Below, piece by piece: positions 23,636 through 32,258 of a stretch of 64,000 bases of DNA (positions within the stretch are counted from its first letter, which is position 1; each line of letters starts with the position of its first letter). The notes beneath the pieces are model-generated. The model saw only the letters and a program-made list of their open reading frames with translations, ran no database searches and had not been told where the DNA came from. Source of the DNA: an uncultured bacterium (GTDB taxonomy: Bacteria > Bacteroidota > Bacteroidia > Bacteroidales > Bacteroidaceae); the NCBI GenBank assembly GCA_905216025.1, contig CAJMSE010000001.1, positions 121,865 to 185,864 on the forward strand, read 5' to 3'. The translations under genes were made by a program, and so were the position numbers.

Positions 23636-26602
23636 TTATACATCAGCTTTAATATGGGTAATCACATGCGCCTGACTTGCCTTCCGGCTGCCGGAATACG
23701 GATTGTCCACATTCAGAAGATGGGGATTGTATACTATCATCTCTATCACGAGGAATGCCGCCATCAAGCTCCACAATATATAATGAAGCACACTCTCGCC
23801 CGCAATGGAACGTATCCGGTTCTGCACGTCATCCAACATACCGAACTTCGAGCCCCTGAACTTATACGACTTGGTCTTGAAAGTATAATACAAAGGCTCT
23901 ATCAAAGTTGACTTTATATCGTCATCGAGTATCTCATTAATGAACTTCTTGTCTTCCTGCGACTCGCGGCGGAAGTCTGTAAGATGGCATATAATAATGT
24001 ATATAGCTGTAAAAAGGATTATCACCGGAATGAAAAGCAACGGCATATTGGCTTCCGTAAACCGCAATGCCCATATCGGCAGCAATGACGATGATGCGCC
24101 AACAGCTCCGCACAGGAACGAAAGGACAAAGCCATACCCCTTAAAGAATGTCCTTATCCCTACTATCAGTGCCGATGCCCCTCCAACAGGAAGGCCTATC
24201 GTAAGCACTGCATGCCCTAACACATACTCCCTGTTGCCCACTCCGCAAAAAATCAAGAGCAGCAGCCACAGCGAGCACAAGCCATAGAAAACGAAACGCC
24301 AGGTATTCTCCTTATCCTTAAGGCGGTTATAAATGTCGCTTACCTCCTTATATTTACGGGACGTCTCCTCCTTTGCCGTGACGAATCTCTTATAGTACGG
24401 GGTCTGCGCGTCAAAGCTGCCGAGCACGTTTATCCACTCCTCAAGCGTGCGCTCATAGCTATATGCCTCGCTGAAATCCTGATAAGGGTCTTCATGATAG
24501 AAGACTGAAAGCCACTGTATGAAGTATCCGGAGTGCATCTCACGCCTTATCTCCGAACGGTATCTGTTGTCGATTTCCTTTCCGTTAACAAGCCTTGAAC
24601 CGTCGGAAAGCTCATACTCGGGCATCACTCCCAATATGCGGCACATCCGGTAGGCAGCCGTACGCAGGTCGTAGGCACAGAACCGGTTACGGTTTTCGTC
24701 GCTCCCGAGGTCGAAGCAACGCGTAGCCTCACTGACCTGTCCGAACCAACCATGCAGCTGGGCATAATGGAAGAAGCGCCCGCCTGGCTCGCTGTATTCC
24801 TTCAATCTCCCGGCAAACTCAGCCTCATCGAGATGCTGCCACTGGACAAGCTGACCGCTAAGAATCTCTCCCACCTTCTCCGGCGTATCGGCTTCACGCA
24901 AGTCATAAGCCGCCGTCTTGTCTATATTGTAAAGCACCTTATAAGCCAATTCACGGGAATAAGGCTGCCCTTCGGTCATTATACGCATAGACTCACACGC
25001 CATGCCGCCCGAATGGCTGAACATCCACGACAGAAGCCGGCCGTCGGTGACACTCTGCCAGTCGTCTTCCGACATGCTTTCATAGCCGAAGCACCTCACG
25101 ATATCCTGCAATGTGGACGATTTTAGCCCTGCAAAGAAAGGCATGTCGGCATCTATCTCATACACAAGACGGCTCAACGCCTTACGGTTTTCGTCCGGAT
25201 GCTTCACTTTGAAATAGCCATGGAGTTTTTTGATGTCTGCATTTGAATGTGCCTCAAGATATACCCAGAAACGGTCCCGTGGATTTTTCAGCAGCATAGA
25301 ATACTCATCAGGACTTGCAAAAAGAGCCGATGCAACCTCATGAATTCCGCTGCACATATTGCCATGAATATCTTTATAAGGATAAGATGGCTCCATTGCA
25401 TATATCGCTGCCATCAAGCCCGCCGTCTGGTCGGCAGGATAACGGTTTCGGACAATATCGTTCAGAACGATGCTGAGTTTTGTGTTTCCGCATCTCTCAA
25501 GCCACTCGCACAACTTACCGCTATAAAGATAGCCGCAGGCTATGCGCTCGTTGTCGGCAAGCATCGGGACAAGCTCCTTTATATTATCGGCCACCAGATT
25601 GCGTTCAGGGTCTACAACGAAGCTGCCGTATTTGAGATATGGCGATGCTATATCGACCTCGGGAGACTCTCCTAAAAACCATTTCTCCACCTCCTTATAC
25701 GACCAGCGCGACTCTGGATTGACGGCCGTAAGTCCCTGTATTATCATCTTGACGCGCTCGGGAAGGCTGCTGACGCCTGGCAGGCGCCCCTCGTTCTTGC
25801 GCTTCATTATCATCCTCTCGTTGGTATTAAACTTCTTCATACCAACCCAAAGGGTGAGAAGCGTTATTCCAAGAGAGTAATAATCGGCAGCCGAGGTTAT
25901 CTCCACCTCACCGTCTATGACATCGTTGTACATCTCGGGAGCGGCATACAGCGGCGTGCGTGCCTGCGTGGTACGGTGCAGATGCCCGTCACCGGTCATT
26001 ATCGACGATATGCCGAAGTCGCCCAGCACTATCTCGCTGCGCGCCTCATCACGGAAAAAGAAATTGCTTGGCTTTATGTCTTTGTGTATGACATTATGTG
26101 TGTGGCAGCACGACAGGGCTGCGGCGGCCTGCAAGGCGATGCGTCTGAACAGGTTTAGATCTTCCCCCAACTCAAGTTCGGCCAGCGTTCCGCCGCGCAG
26201 ATATTCCATCAACTCATAATAACGGTTGCTTCCGTCGAGGAACAGCTTGCCAAAATCGTACACCCGTACGATCATGTCGAAACTTATGTTGGATATTACC
26301 TTCAGTGTCTCACGCTTGATATCGACATTCGGATAATAAATCTTCAATACGTAGTCTTTCCCTTCCCGATGTACAAGGAAGACCTGGGCCTCGCCCGAAT
26401 TATCGCTCAGGCTTTTCGTATAATAATACTTCAAGCCACGCAGGACAAACTCACGGGATGTCACGGAAGGTCCCGGATGGACATCGGGAAGCATGGTGCG
26501 GTCAGCCCTCAACGTTCGTTCAATGCCCGACACGCCCGTATCCGGTAAGTGATGGGAGCCGCTGCTATCCACATCATAACGTATTGTAATATCCGTCTCC
26601 AT
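23636..26602 (-). CDS. Membrane-anchored Hanks-type Ser/Thr protein kinase
   Basis: A 988-residue protein. Residues about 60-310 form a kinase domain with Lys87 (YVLKIYY), the catalytic loop HKDIKPSN (Arg of HRD replaced by Lys, Asp175), DFG at 195-197 and APE at 221-223. A long, unrecognised helical region (about 330-750) follows. Then come four to five hydrophobic segments (about 755-880) and one more near the C-terminus, so the kinase domain is cytosolic and membrane-tethered. The N-terminal 50 residues are Ser/Thr-rich and may be autophosphorylated. Its ATG shares one base with the upstream stop (TGATG). Partners are the FHA and PP2C proteins downstream. Confidence 0.92.
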   Translation of the reverse strand: METDITIRYDVDSSGSHHLPDTGVSGIERTLRADRTMLPDVHPGPSVTSREFVLRGLKYYYTKSLSDNSGEAQVFLVHREGKDYVLKIYYPNVDIKRETLKVISNISFDMIVRVYDFGKLFLDGSNRYYELMEYLRGGTLAELELGEDLNLFRRIALQAAAALSCCHTHNVIHKDIKPSNFFFRDEARSEIVLGDFGISSIMTGDGHLHRTTQARTPLYAAPEMYNDVIDGEVEITSAADYYSLGITLLTLWVGMKKFNTNERMIMKRKNEGRLPGVSSLPERVKMIIQGLTAVNPESRWSYKEVEKWFLGESPEVDIASPYLKYGSFVVDPERNLVADNIKELVPMLADNERIACGYLYSGKLCEWLERCGNTKLSIVLNDIVRNRYPADQTAGLMAAIYAMEPSYPYKDIHGNMCSGIHEVASALFASPDEYSMLLKNPRDRFWVYLEAHSNADIKKLHGYFKVKHPDENRKALSRLVYEIDADMPFFAGLKSSTLQDIVRCFGYESMSEDDWQSVTDGRLLSWMFSHSGGMACESMRIMTEGQPYSRELAYKVLYNIDKTAAYDLREADTPEKVGEILSGQLVQWQHLDEAEFAGRLKEYSEPGGRFFHYAQLHGWFGQVSEATRCFDLGSDENRNRFCAYDLRTAAYRMCRILGVMPEYELSDGSRLVNGKEIDNRYRSEIRREMHSGYFIQWLSVFYHEDPYQDFSEAYSYERTLEEWINVLGSFDAQTPYYKRFVTAKEETSRKYKEVSDIYNRLKDKENTWRFVFYGLCSLWLLLLIFCGVGNREYVLGHAVLTIGLPVGGASALIVGIRTFFKGYGFVLSFLCGAVGASSSLLPIWALRFTEANMPLLFIPVIILFTAIYIIICHLTDFRRESQEDKKFINEILDDDIKSTLIEPLYYTFKTKSYKFRGSKFGMLDDVQNRIRSIAGESVLHYILWSLMAAFLVIEMIVYNPHLLNVDNPYSGSRKASQAHVITHIKADV

Positions 26603-27507
26603 CAGTTATCATCCTTTATCTGTCCCATTCCATTGCGGCCCATCACAACCCACTTGCCTCCGAGATGCGGCTTAGCACATCCGCACGGGCTGCTATGCAA
26701 TGCATGCTTGTAGTTGCAGAGCCACGCTACCCTCACTCCGGCTGGTTTCGTGGCCATGACGTAGTTTCTCGCCTTCACCGGAGAAGGGCACGGATTCTGT
26801 GCCAGCCGGTCGAAAGCCTTTGATATTCTTTCTATACTCTCGGCCTTACGTTTTTCCATCTCAGCCTCTGTCATACGCTTCGGATCACGCTTCTCCACCA
26901 CAGGATTCACAATTCCGCGGTCCTTGGCCAGCAGTTCGAGCACCCTGACACGCAGTTTCTCCGTATCACGGTCTCTCGCAACATCATCGTCCGACTTATA
27001 TGGCATGACATTGTCGAGGGAAGAAAGTTCGTTCACCAGCTGATTAAGTTCAATATACTCCGCACTGCGGCTGAGCTCAGCCACCAATGCCTTTGCCTCA
27101 TCAGTAAGAGGCTGCCCGCATTGTTTGCAGAAAGCAAACTCATTCATCTTATGGCACACAGGACACACAATCCCATCTCTCGAACTTCCGCACTCAGGAC
27201 AGAACGCTGCATCCTCATCCATGTGGGCGCCGCAGAACGAGCAGACATCCTTCTTTATATAGCTGTGACATGATTCGCAGTAGTCGGCATCGCCGTCTAT
27301 CTCTGCACCGCAGTTAGGACACACACCACCGGCATGCGCCTGTTCATAAGCATAGGCAGAATGAGACTCGCGTTCTTCATCATCGGCATCAGGTCTGAAA
27401 GGCATTTCCGGACGCAGTGTCTTCTCCACATTATTCATTTGTCTTAGACTGGCAGTAGTATCGTCAACCATATTATTATCAGCTGAGTTTGTTGCTTTTA
27501 TTTGCAT
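26602..27507 (-). CDS. Multi-zinc-ribbon protein, first gene of the kinase operon
   Basis: A protein of about 301 residues with three tandem zinc ribbons (CPNCGAEIDGDADYCESC, CSFCGAHMDEDAAFCPECG, CPVCHKMNEFAFCKQCG) in residues about 60-150, then a charged helical region and a basic, Gly-rich end. No enzyme domain is recognised. The ATG at 27507 is chosen; a GTG at 27552 is possible and an ATG at 27471 also. It is preceded by a -7 box and followed directly by the kinase, so it leads the operon. The ribbons suggest it scaffolds or docks the other ribbon-bearing members. Confidence 0.8.
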   Translation of the reverse strand: MQIKATNSADNNMVDDTTASLRQMNNVEKTLRPEMPFRPDADDEERESHSAYAYEQAHAGGVCPNCGAEIDGDADYCESCHSYIKKDVCSFCGAHMDEDAAFCPECGSSRDGIVCPVCHKMNEFAFCKQCGQPLTDEAKALVAELSRSAEYIELNQLVNELSSLDNVMPYKSDDDVARDRDTEKLRVRVLELLAKDRGIVNPVVEKRDPKRMTEAEMEKRKAESIERISKAFDRLAQNPCPSPVKARNYVMATKPAGVRVAWLCNYKHALHSSPCGCAKPHLGGKWVVMGRNGMGQIKDDN

Positions 27508-27571
27508 AAGATAAGCAGAAGCCGACAATAGGGAAACAAGTCCCCAACGCACCGGCCGGCATTATCTTTGG

Positions 27572-27579
27572 CAAAGATA
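27572..27579 (-). promoter_or_regulatory. -7 promoter box of the zinc-ribbon/kinase/AAA operon
   Basis: TATCTTTG on the minus strand, about 65 bp before the ATG at 27507. It is the only good box upstream of the first gene, and genes down to 15.3 kb are spaced by 19 bp or less or overlap, so one transcript of about 12 kb is plausible. Confidence 0.55.
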
Positions 27580-27602
27580 CGAAATATTCCTTAATAAAAG
27601 CG

Positions 27603-27638
27603 AAAGACTGCCGCAAAAATGTATCTGCGGCAGTCTTT
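27603..27638 (-). terminator. Intrinsic terminator after the M13 peptidase gene
   Basis: Perfect 12-bp arms AAAGACTGCCGC (27603-27614) and GCGGCAGTCTTT (27627-27638) with a 12-nt loop; a U-rich tail follows on the minus strand. It separates the peptidase from the operon promoter just beyond. Confidence 0.75.
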
Positions 27639-27673
27639 CTATATCAAATCGAGCCAATAAGGTGTAAAGTGTA

Positions 27674-29713
27674 TTACCATAATGACAGGCGTTTCTCCTT
27701 CGGAATGAACATCTTGTCACCCTCTTTCACTCCGAAAGCGTCGTACCACATATCTATATGAGGCAGCGCACCGTTCACGCGCCAACGCCCCAAGGAGTGC
27801 GGGTCGCTCTTCGTACGGTTCCTGATTTCGGCCTCAGTGATGTTTGCGGCCCATACACCCGAATAGGCAAGGAAGAAGCGCTGTTCCGGAGTGAATCCGT
27901 CAATCACGGGAAGTGCAGCGTCCTTTGTAGCATTCATGAACGCATAGTAAGCGACCTGCAGGCCACCGTGGTCAGCGAGATTCTCGCCGAGAGTGAAGCG
28001 GCCGTTCGCATTCAGGTCGGGAAGCACCTTTATCGAAGAGAAGAAGTCGGCATATCCGTCGGCACGCACAGTGAAATTCTTACCGTCAGACTCTGTCCAC
28101 CAGTCATTCATGTTTCCGTTCTTGTCGTAATGGCGTCCCTGGTCGTCGAAGCCGTGAGTCATCTCATGCCCTATCACGACTCCGATGGCTCCATAGTTGA
28201 ACGCATCGTCGGCCGTCGGATCAAAGAACGGAGCCTGAAGGATGCCGGCAGGGAAGCATATCTCGTTGGTCGTCGGGTTGTAATAGGCATTCACCGTCTG
28301 GGGATACATGTACCACTCATCACGGTCTACGGGTTTGCCGGCCTTGTTGTTGATATTCCACTTATGCCAGAAACGGCCGCACTCCATGATGTTTTCGAGG
28401 TAAGACTTCGACGGGTCGATGTTCAGAGACGACATGTCTGTCCACTTGTCGGGATATCCGATCTTCACATAGAAGGCTCCGAGCTTGTCGAGTGCGTTCT
28501 GCTTAGTGGAGTCGCTCATCCAGTCCTGCGCCTTGATACGCTCTGCCAGGGCCAGCTGAAGGTTGGCCACGAGCTTCTGCATGCGCTCCTTCGACGATGC
28601 GGGGAAGTACTTTTCGACATATATCTTGCCAAGCGCCTGCCCCATCATTCTCTCCACCTGTCCTGTGGCGCGCTTCCACAGCGGGTGGTTCTCCTTACGG
28701 CCGGACATCGTCTTGCCGAAGAAATCGAAGTTTGCCGCAACCACCTCGTCGCTCAGATAGTTGGCATAGCTCGTTATCTGTCCCCACTCCATGTAGTCGC
28801 GGTATTCGTCTGCCGATATTCCGGCTATCAGTTTGTCGGCACCGGCCATGAAGTCAGGCTGGCCTACGACAAGCTGGCGGATGTGCTCCGGCTTCAGGCC
28901 GTATGCGGCAGCCACCTTCCCGAGCTTCGTGTTCGGGTATTTTGAGTTGAACTCATCCAGCGTCATCTTGTTGTAGTTGGCCTCGGGGTCGCGCAGTTCC
29001 GTCATCGACTTCGACACCTTGGCAAGCTCCGTCTCTATCTTGATGATGTTCTGCATCTTTGCCTGGGCTGCCTTCTCCTTGAAGCCGAACAGTTTGAACA
29101 TCCTCACGATGTGCTTCTTGTATGCCTCACGTATTGCAGTCGTCGCATCATCGTTATCGAGATAATACTCCTTCTGCCTCAGCGTGATGCCTCCCTGGTT
29201 GATGGTCAGGATGTTCCAACCGGCGTTCTTGTCGTCGGCACCGACGTACATCGAGAAGAACTCGTTGTCACCGGTTGCGGCAAGTTCGAGCTGCACACCG
29301 AAAAGGGCATCCACCGTCTTGGCCGCCTCCAGCTTCTTGATTACAGGCATCAATGGCTTCACGCCATCCTTGTTGCGGCGCACTGAGTCCGTGGCGAGTT
29401 TATACAGGTCGCTGAGCTTGCACTCTGTGGTTCCTTTGGCATACGACTTGCTCTTAAGGTCGTCAAGTATCGAGTTGATGCGCTTGTCGTTGTTCTCTCC
29501 GAGCTGGTCGAAGCTGCCGAAACGAGAATACGCGGCTGGAAGAGGATTGCTCTTCATCCACCCTCCGCAGGCGAATTCATAGAAGTCTGTGGCGGGATTT
29601 ACCGTCCTGTCGAGGTTTGATAAGTCAATCCCCGACTTGAGATCTCCCTGTGCCATCGCCGCGATAGACACCGAAGCGAATGCCACTACGGGCATAATTC
29701 TTTTCATTTTCAT
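27674..29713 (-). CDS. pepO: M13-family (neprilysin/PepO-like) zinc metallopeptidase
   Basis: A 679-residue exported endopeptidase with a signal peptide (KRIMPVVAFASVSIAAMAQG). The zinc site is VIGHEMTHGFDDQGR (HExxH) with the third ligand in GENLADHGG; NEICFPAGILQ is a further M13 signature, and the long N-terminal helical region that caps the active site is present. Length is normal for the family. It likely degrades oligopeptides in the periplasm or at the surface. It starts 21 bp after the ABC-F stop, so the two may be co-transcribed. Confidence 0.95.
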   Translation of the reverse strand: MKMKRIMPVVAFASVSIAAMAQGDLKSGIDLSNLDRTVNPATDFYEFACGGWMKSNPLPAAYSRFGSFDQLGENNDKRINSILDDLKSKSYAKGTTECKLSDLYKLATDSVRRNKDGVKPLMPVIKKLEAAKTVDALFGVQLELAATGDNEFFSMYVGADDKNAGWNILTINQGGITLRQKEYYLDNDDATTAIREAYKKHIVRMFKLFGFKEKAAQAKMQNIIKIETELAKVSKSMTELRDPEANYNKMTLDEFNSKYPNTKLGKVAAAYGLKPEHIRQLVVGQPDFMAGADKLIAGISADEYRDYMEWGQITSYANYLSDEVVAANFDFFGKTMSGRKENHPLWKRATGQVERMMGQALGKIYVEKYFPASSKERMQKLVANLQLALAERIKAQDWMSDSTKQNALDKLGAFYVKIGYPDKWTDMSSLNIDPSKSYLENIMECGRFWHKWNINNKAGKPVDRDEWYMYPQTVNAYYNPTTNEICFPAGILQAPFFDPTADDAFNYGAIGVVIGHEMTHGFDDQGRHYDKNGNMNDWWTESDGKNFTVRADGYADFFSSIKVLPDLNANGRFTLGENLADHGGLQVAYYAFMNATKDAALPVIDGFTPEQRFFLAYSGVWAANITEAEIRNRTKSDPHSLGRWRVNGALPHIDMWYDAFGVKEGDKMFIPKEKRLSLW

Positions 29714-29734
29714 ACCTATTCTGTTGTTATACGA

Positions 29735-31672
29735 TTAGTTTTCCATTAATCTGTTGAGCTCTTCCGACAACCGTTCCCAGCGCTCCACTTCCTCATCGAG
29801 GCCACGCTTCACGGACGTATACTCGGTTATCAGTTCCATATCAGAAGCGTTCTCCGGCCGGCAGAGTATGTCGTCGAGCTCCTTCAGCCGCTTCTCCATG
29901 CCGGCAATCTTACTCTCCGAGTCGGCCACGGCCCTTTCGGCCTTCTTCAACCGCTTCTGCTGTTCCTTGTGCTCGGCATAGCTCAGCTTATTCTGTGGTG
30001 CGGCAGGCTCCTCCCGCTTCACTTCAACCGGTTGTTGCCTGTTTGTCTCCAACTGGTTGAGACTTTCAATGTTATGCCGCTGCAGGAAATCGTAGATTCC
30101 GCCGAGATGTTCCTTCACGCGGCCGCCGCCGAACTCATATACCTTCGTCACCAGTCCGTCGAGGAACTCACGGTCGTGACTAACGATTATGGCCGTGCCG
30201 TCGAATGCCTTTATCGCCTCTTTCAGCACATCCTTCGACTGCATGTCGAGGTGGTTCGTCGGCTCGTCGAGAATCAGCAGGTTCACCGGCTCGAGCAGCA
30301 GACGTATCATCGCGAGACGGCTCCGCTCTCCGCCGCTAAGCACCTTCACCTTCTTCTCCGATGCCTCTCCGCCGAACATGAAAGCCCCTAATATATCATT
30401 TATCCGCAGGCGTATCTCGCCCTTGGCCACGTTGTCGATTGTCTCGAACACCGTGAGGTTCTCATCGAGCATCTGCGCCTGGTTCTGCGCGAAGTATCCT
30501 ATCTGTACGTTATGCCCTATCTTGAGGCTTCCGGTATACGGTATCTCGCCCATGATACACTTCACGAGCGTAGACTTTCCCTCGCCGTTCTTGCCGACGA
30601 AGGCCACCTTCTCACCGCGTTTTATCGTCAGCACCACATGGTCGAACACCGTATGCGCGCCGTAGTCCTTCCTCACCTCGTCGCATATCACCGGGTAATC
30701 GCCGCTGCGCAGGCACGGAGGGAACTTCAGCCGCAGGGCCGAGGTGTCCACCTCGTCAATCTCTATGGGAACAATCTTCGCCAGCTGCTTTATCCGGCTC
30801 TGCACCTGCACGGCCTTGGTGGGCTTGTAGCGGAACTTCTCGATAAAGTCTTTCATGTCGGCAATCTCCTTCTGCTGGTTCTCATAAGCCCGGAGCTGCT
30901 GCTCGCGGCGTTCCTTGCGGAGCACCACATACTCATCGTACTTCACGCGGTAGTCCACCACCCGACCGCAGGAAATCTCAAGCGTGCGGTTGGTCACATT
31001 ATTAATAAAGGCGCGGTCGTGACTCACGAGCACGACTGAGCCCGACGACTGGGCGAGAAACTGCTCCAGCCACTGTATGCTCTCTATGTCGAGATGGTTC
31101 GTCGGCTCGTCGAGAAGAAGGACGTCCGGCTTGCTGAGCAGAATCTTGGCAAGCTCGATACGCATGCGCCATCCGCCGCTGAACTCGCTCGTAGGCCGCT
31201 CAAGGTCGGTGCGCAGGAATCCGAGACCACAGAGCGTGCGCTCAATCTCGGCCTCATAGTTCTCCGCTCCCATCATCATATACCGCTCATGCTCCTGTGT
31301 GAACTTCTGCACGAGCGCCATATATTCATCGCTCTCATAGTCAGTGCGTTCCGCGAGCTGTCGGTTCATCTCGTCGATACGTTCCTTAAGCCTTGTGTTT
31401 CCAGCGAAGGCCTTGCGCGTCTCCTCCCTCACCGTCGTGTCGTCCTGCAGTTTCATCACCTGCGGCAGATAGCCCACCGTGGTGTCATTAGGCACAGCCA
31501 CGGTTCCTTCCGTCGGCTTCTGCATGCCGCACAGAATCTTGAGCATGGTGGATTTCCCCGCCCCGTTCTTACCGACAAGGGCTATCCTGTCGCGCGGATT
31601 AATCACGAAACTGACGCCGCTGAACAGCGGTTTCACCCCGAACTCTACTTTTAAGCCTTCTACTGATATCAT
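29735..31672 (-). CDS. ABC-F family ATPase (Uup/YdiF-like translation factor)
   Basis: A 645-residue protein with two ABC domains and no membrane segments. Walker A motifs are GKNGAGKST (about 35) and GKNGEGKST (about 355). Signatures are FSGGWRMR and LSGGERSRL, each followed by LLDEPTNHLD or LILDEPTNHLD. The arginine/lysine-rich linker between domains (about 240-310) is the ribosome-contacting segment of ABC-F proteins, and the last 80 residues form a coiled coil as in Uup. Such proteins resolve stalled ribosomes or protect them from antibiotics; a specific resistance role cannot be inferred. Confidence 0.92.
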   Translation of the reverse strand: MISVEGLKVEFGVKPLFSGVSFVINPRDRIALVGKNGAGKSTMLKILCGMQKPTEGTVAVPNDTTVGYLPQVMKLQDDTTVREETRKAFAGNTRLKERIDEMNRQLAERTDYESDEYMALVQKFTQEHERYMMMGAENYEAEIERTLCGLGFLRTDLERPTSEFSGGWRMRIELAKILLSKPDVLLLDEPTNHLDIESIQWLEQFLAQSSGSVVLVSHDRAFINNVTNRTLEISCGRVVDYRVKYDEYVVLRKERREQQLRAYENQQKEIADMKDFIEKFRYKPTKAVQVQSRIKQLAKIVPIEIDEVDTSALRLKFPPCLRSGDYPVICDEVRKDYGAHTVFDHVVLTIKRGEKVAFVGKNGEGKSTLVKCIMGEIPYTGSLKIGHNVQIGYFAQNQAQMLDENLTVFETIDNVAKGEIRLRINDILGAFMFGGEASEKKVKVLSGGERSRLAMIRLLLEPVNLLILDEPTNHLDMQSKDVLKEAIKAFDGTAIIVSHDREFLDGLVTKVYEFGGGRVKEHLGGIYDFLQRHNIESLNQLETNRQQPVEVKREEPAAPQNKLSYAEHKEQQKRLKKAERAVADSESKIAGMEKRLKELDDILCRPENASDMELITEYTSVKRGLDEEVERWERLSEELNRLMEN

Positions 31673-31706
31673 CTGAAATTATCCAATACCTTATTATAAA
31701 ACCCTG

Positions 31707-31714
31707 CAAAGGTA
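31707..31714 (-). promoter_or_regulatory. -7 promoter box for the ABC-F gene
   Basis: TACCTTTG on the minus strand, 35 bp before the ATG at 31672. Confidence 0.55.
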
Positions 31715-32258
31715 GTAAATATCAGCGTAAAAGCAGGAAAGTTCAATGAAAAATCGGACTTTAGCCCATGTATTAAGCCGGCATTAAGCTGTCATTAAAC
31801 TATTATCATGCCATCATCCATGCCTTTACCTCACCACTCTGATGCTCACTTCATAAAGCAGATAGATATGCTGTATGCCACCTTCAGCGTGGCAATGGCA
31901 ACGACAACAGAATGTCATACCATATCAAAAGAAAAGATGCCAACCGACGAACGAAGCAAGAACTGAATCCCAACCTTGCTTAGACTATGTCTTACAAGAA
32001 AGAAGACGAAAGCAACGAGAAAAGAGTAAGAACATAAGTTAAATATGTTGATTTTTGAATCAAAATTGATATAATACACCCTTTTACATCATCAAATTGC
32101 AGATTTTCATCCGTTCATACGAAAGACTGCAAATCTTTTTGTAATTTTATGGTCGGAAAGTTCATTGCTATTACATATGTAAAGTTCCAATACTGATCAA
32201 TTGGTTAATTATTAATCAACAACAGCTATAAAGATAAACTTAAATAAGAAAAATTTTT
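31715..32258. other. Divergent gap before the helicase module
   Basis: A 544-bp AT-rich stretch marking the change to the lower-GC helicase region. An open frame of 52 codons (31808-31965, plus strand; contains MLYATFSVAMATTTECHT) is present. It has no recognised similarity and no convincing start signal, so it may be a gene relic. No clear TAnnTTTG box precedes recQ. Confidence 0.35.
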
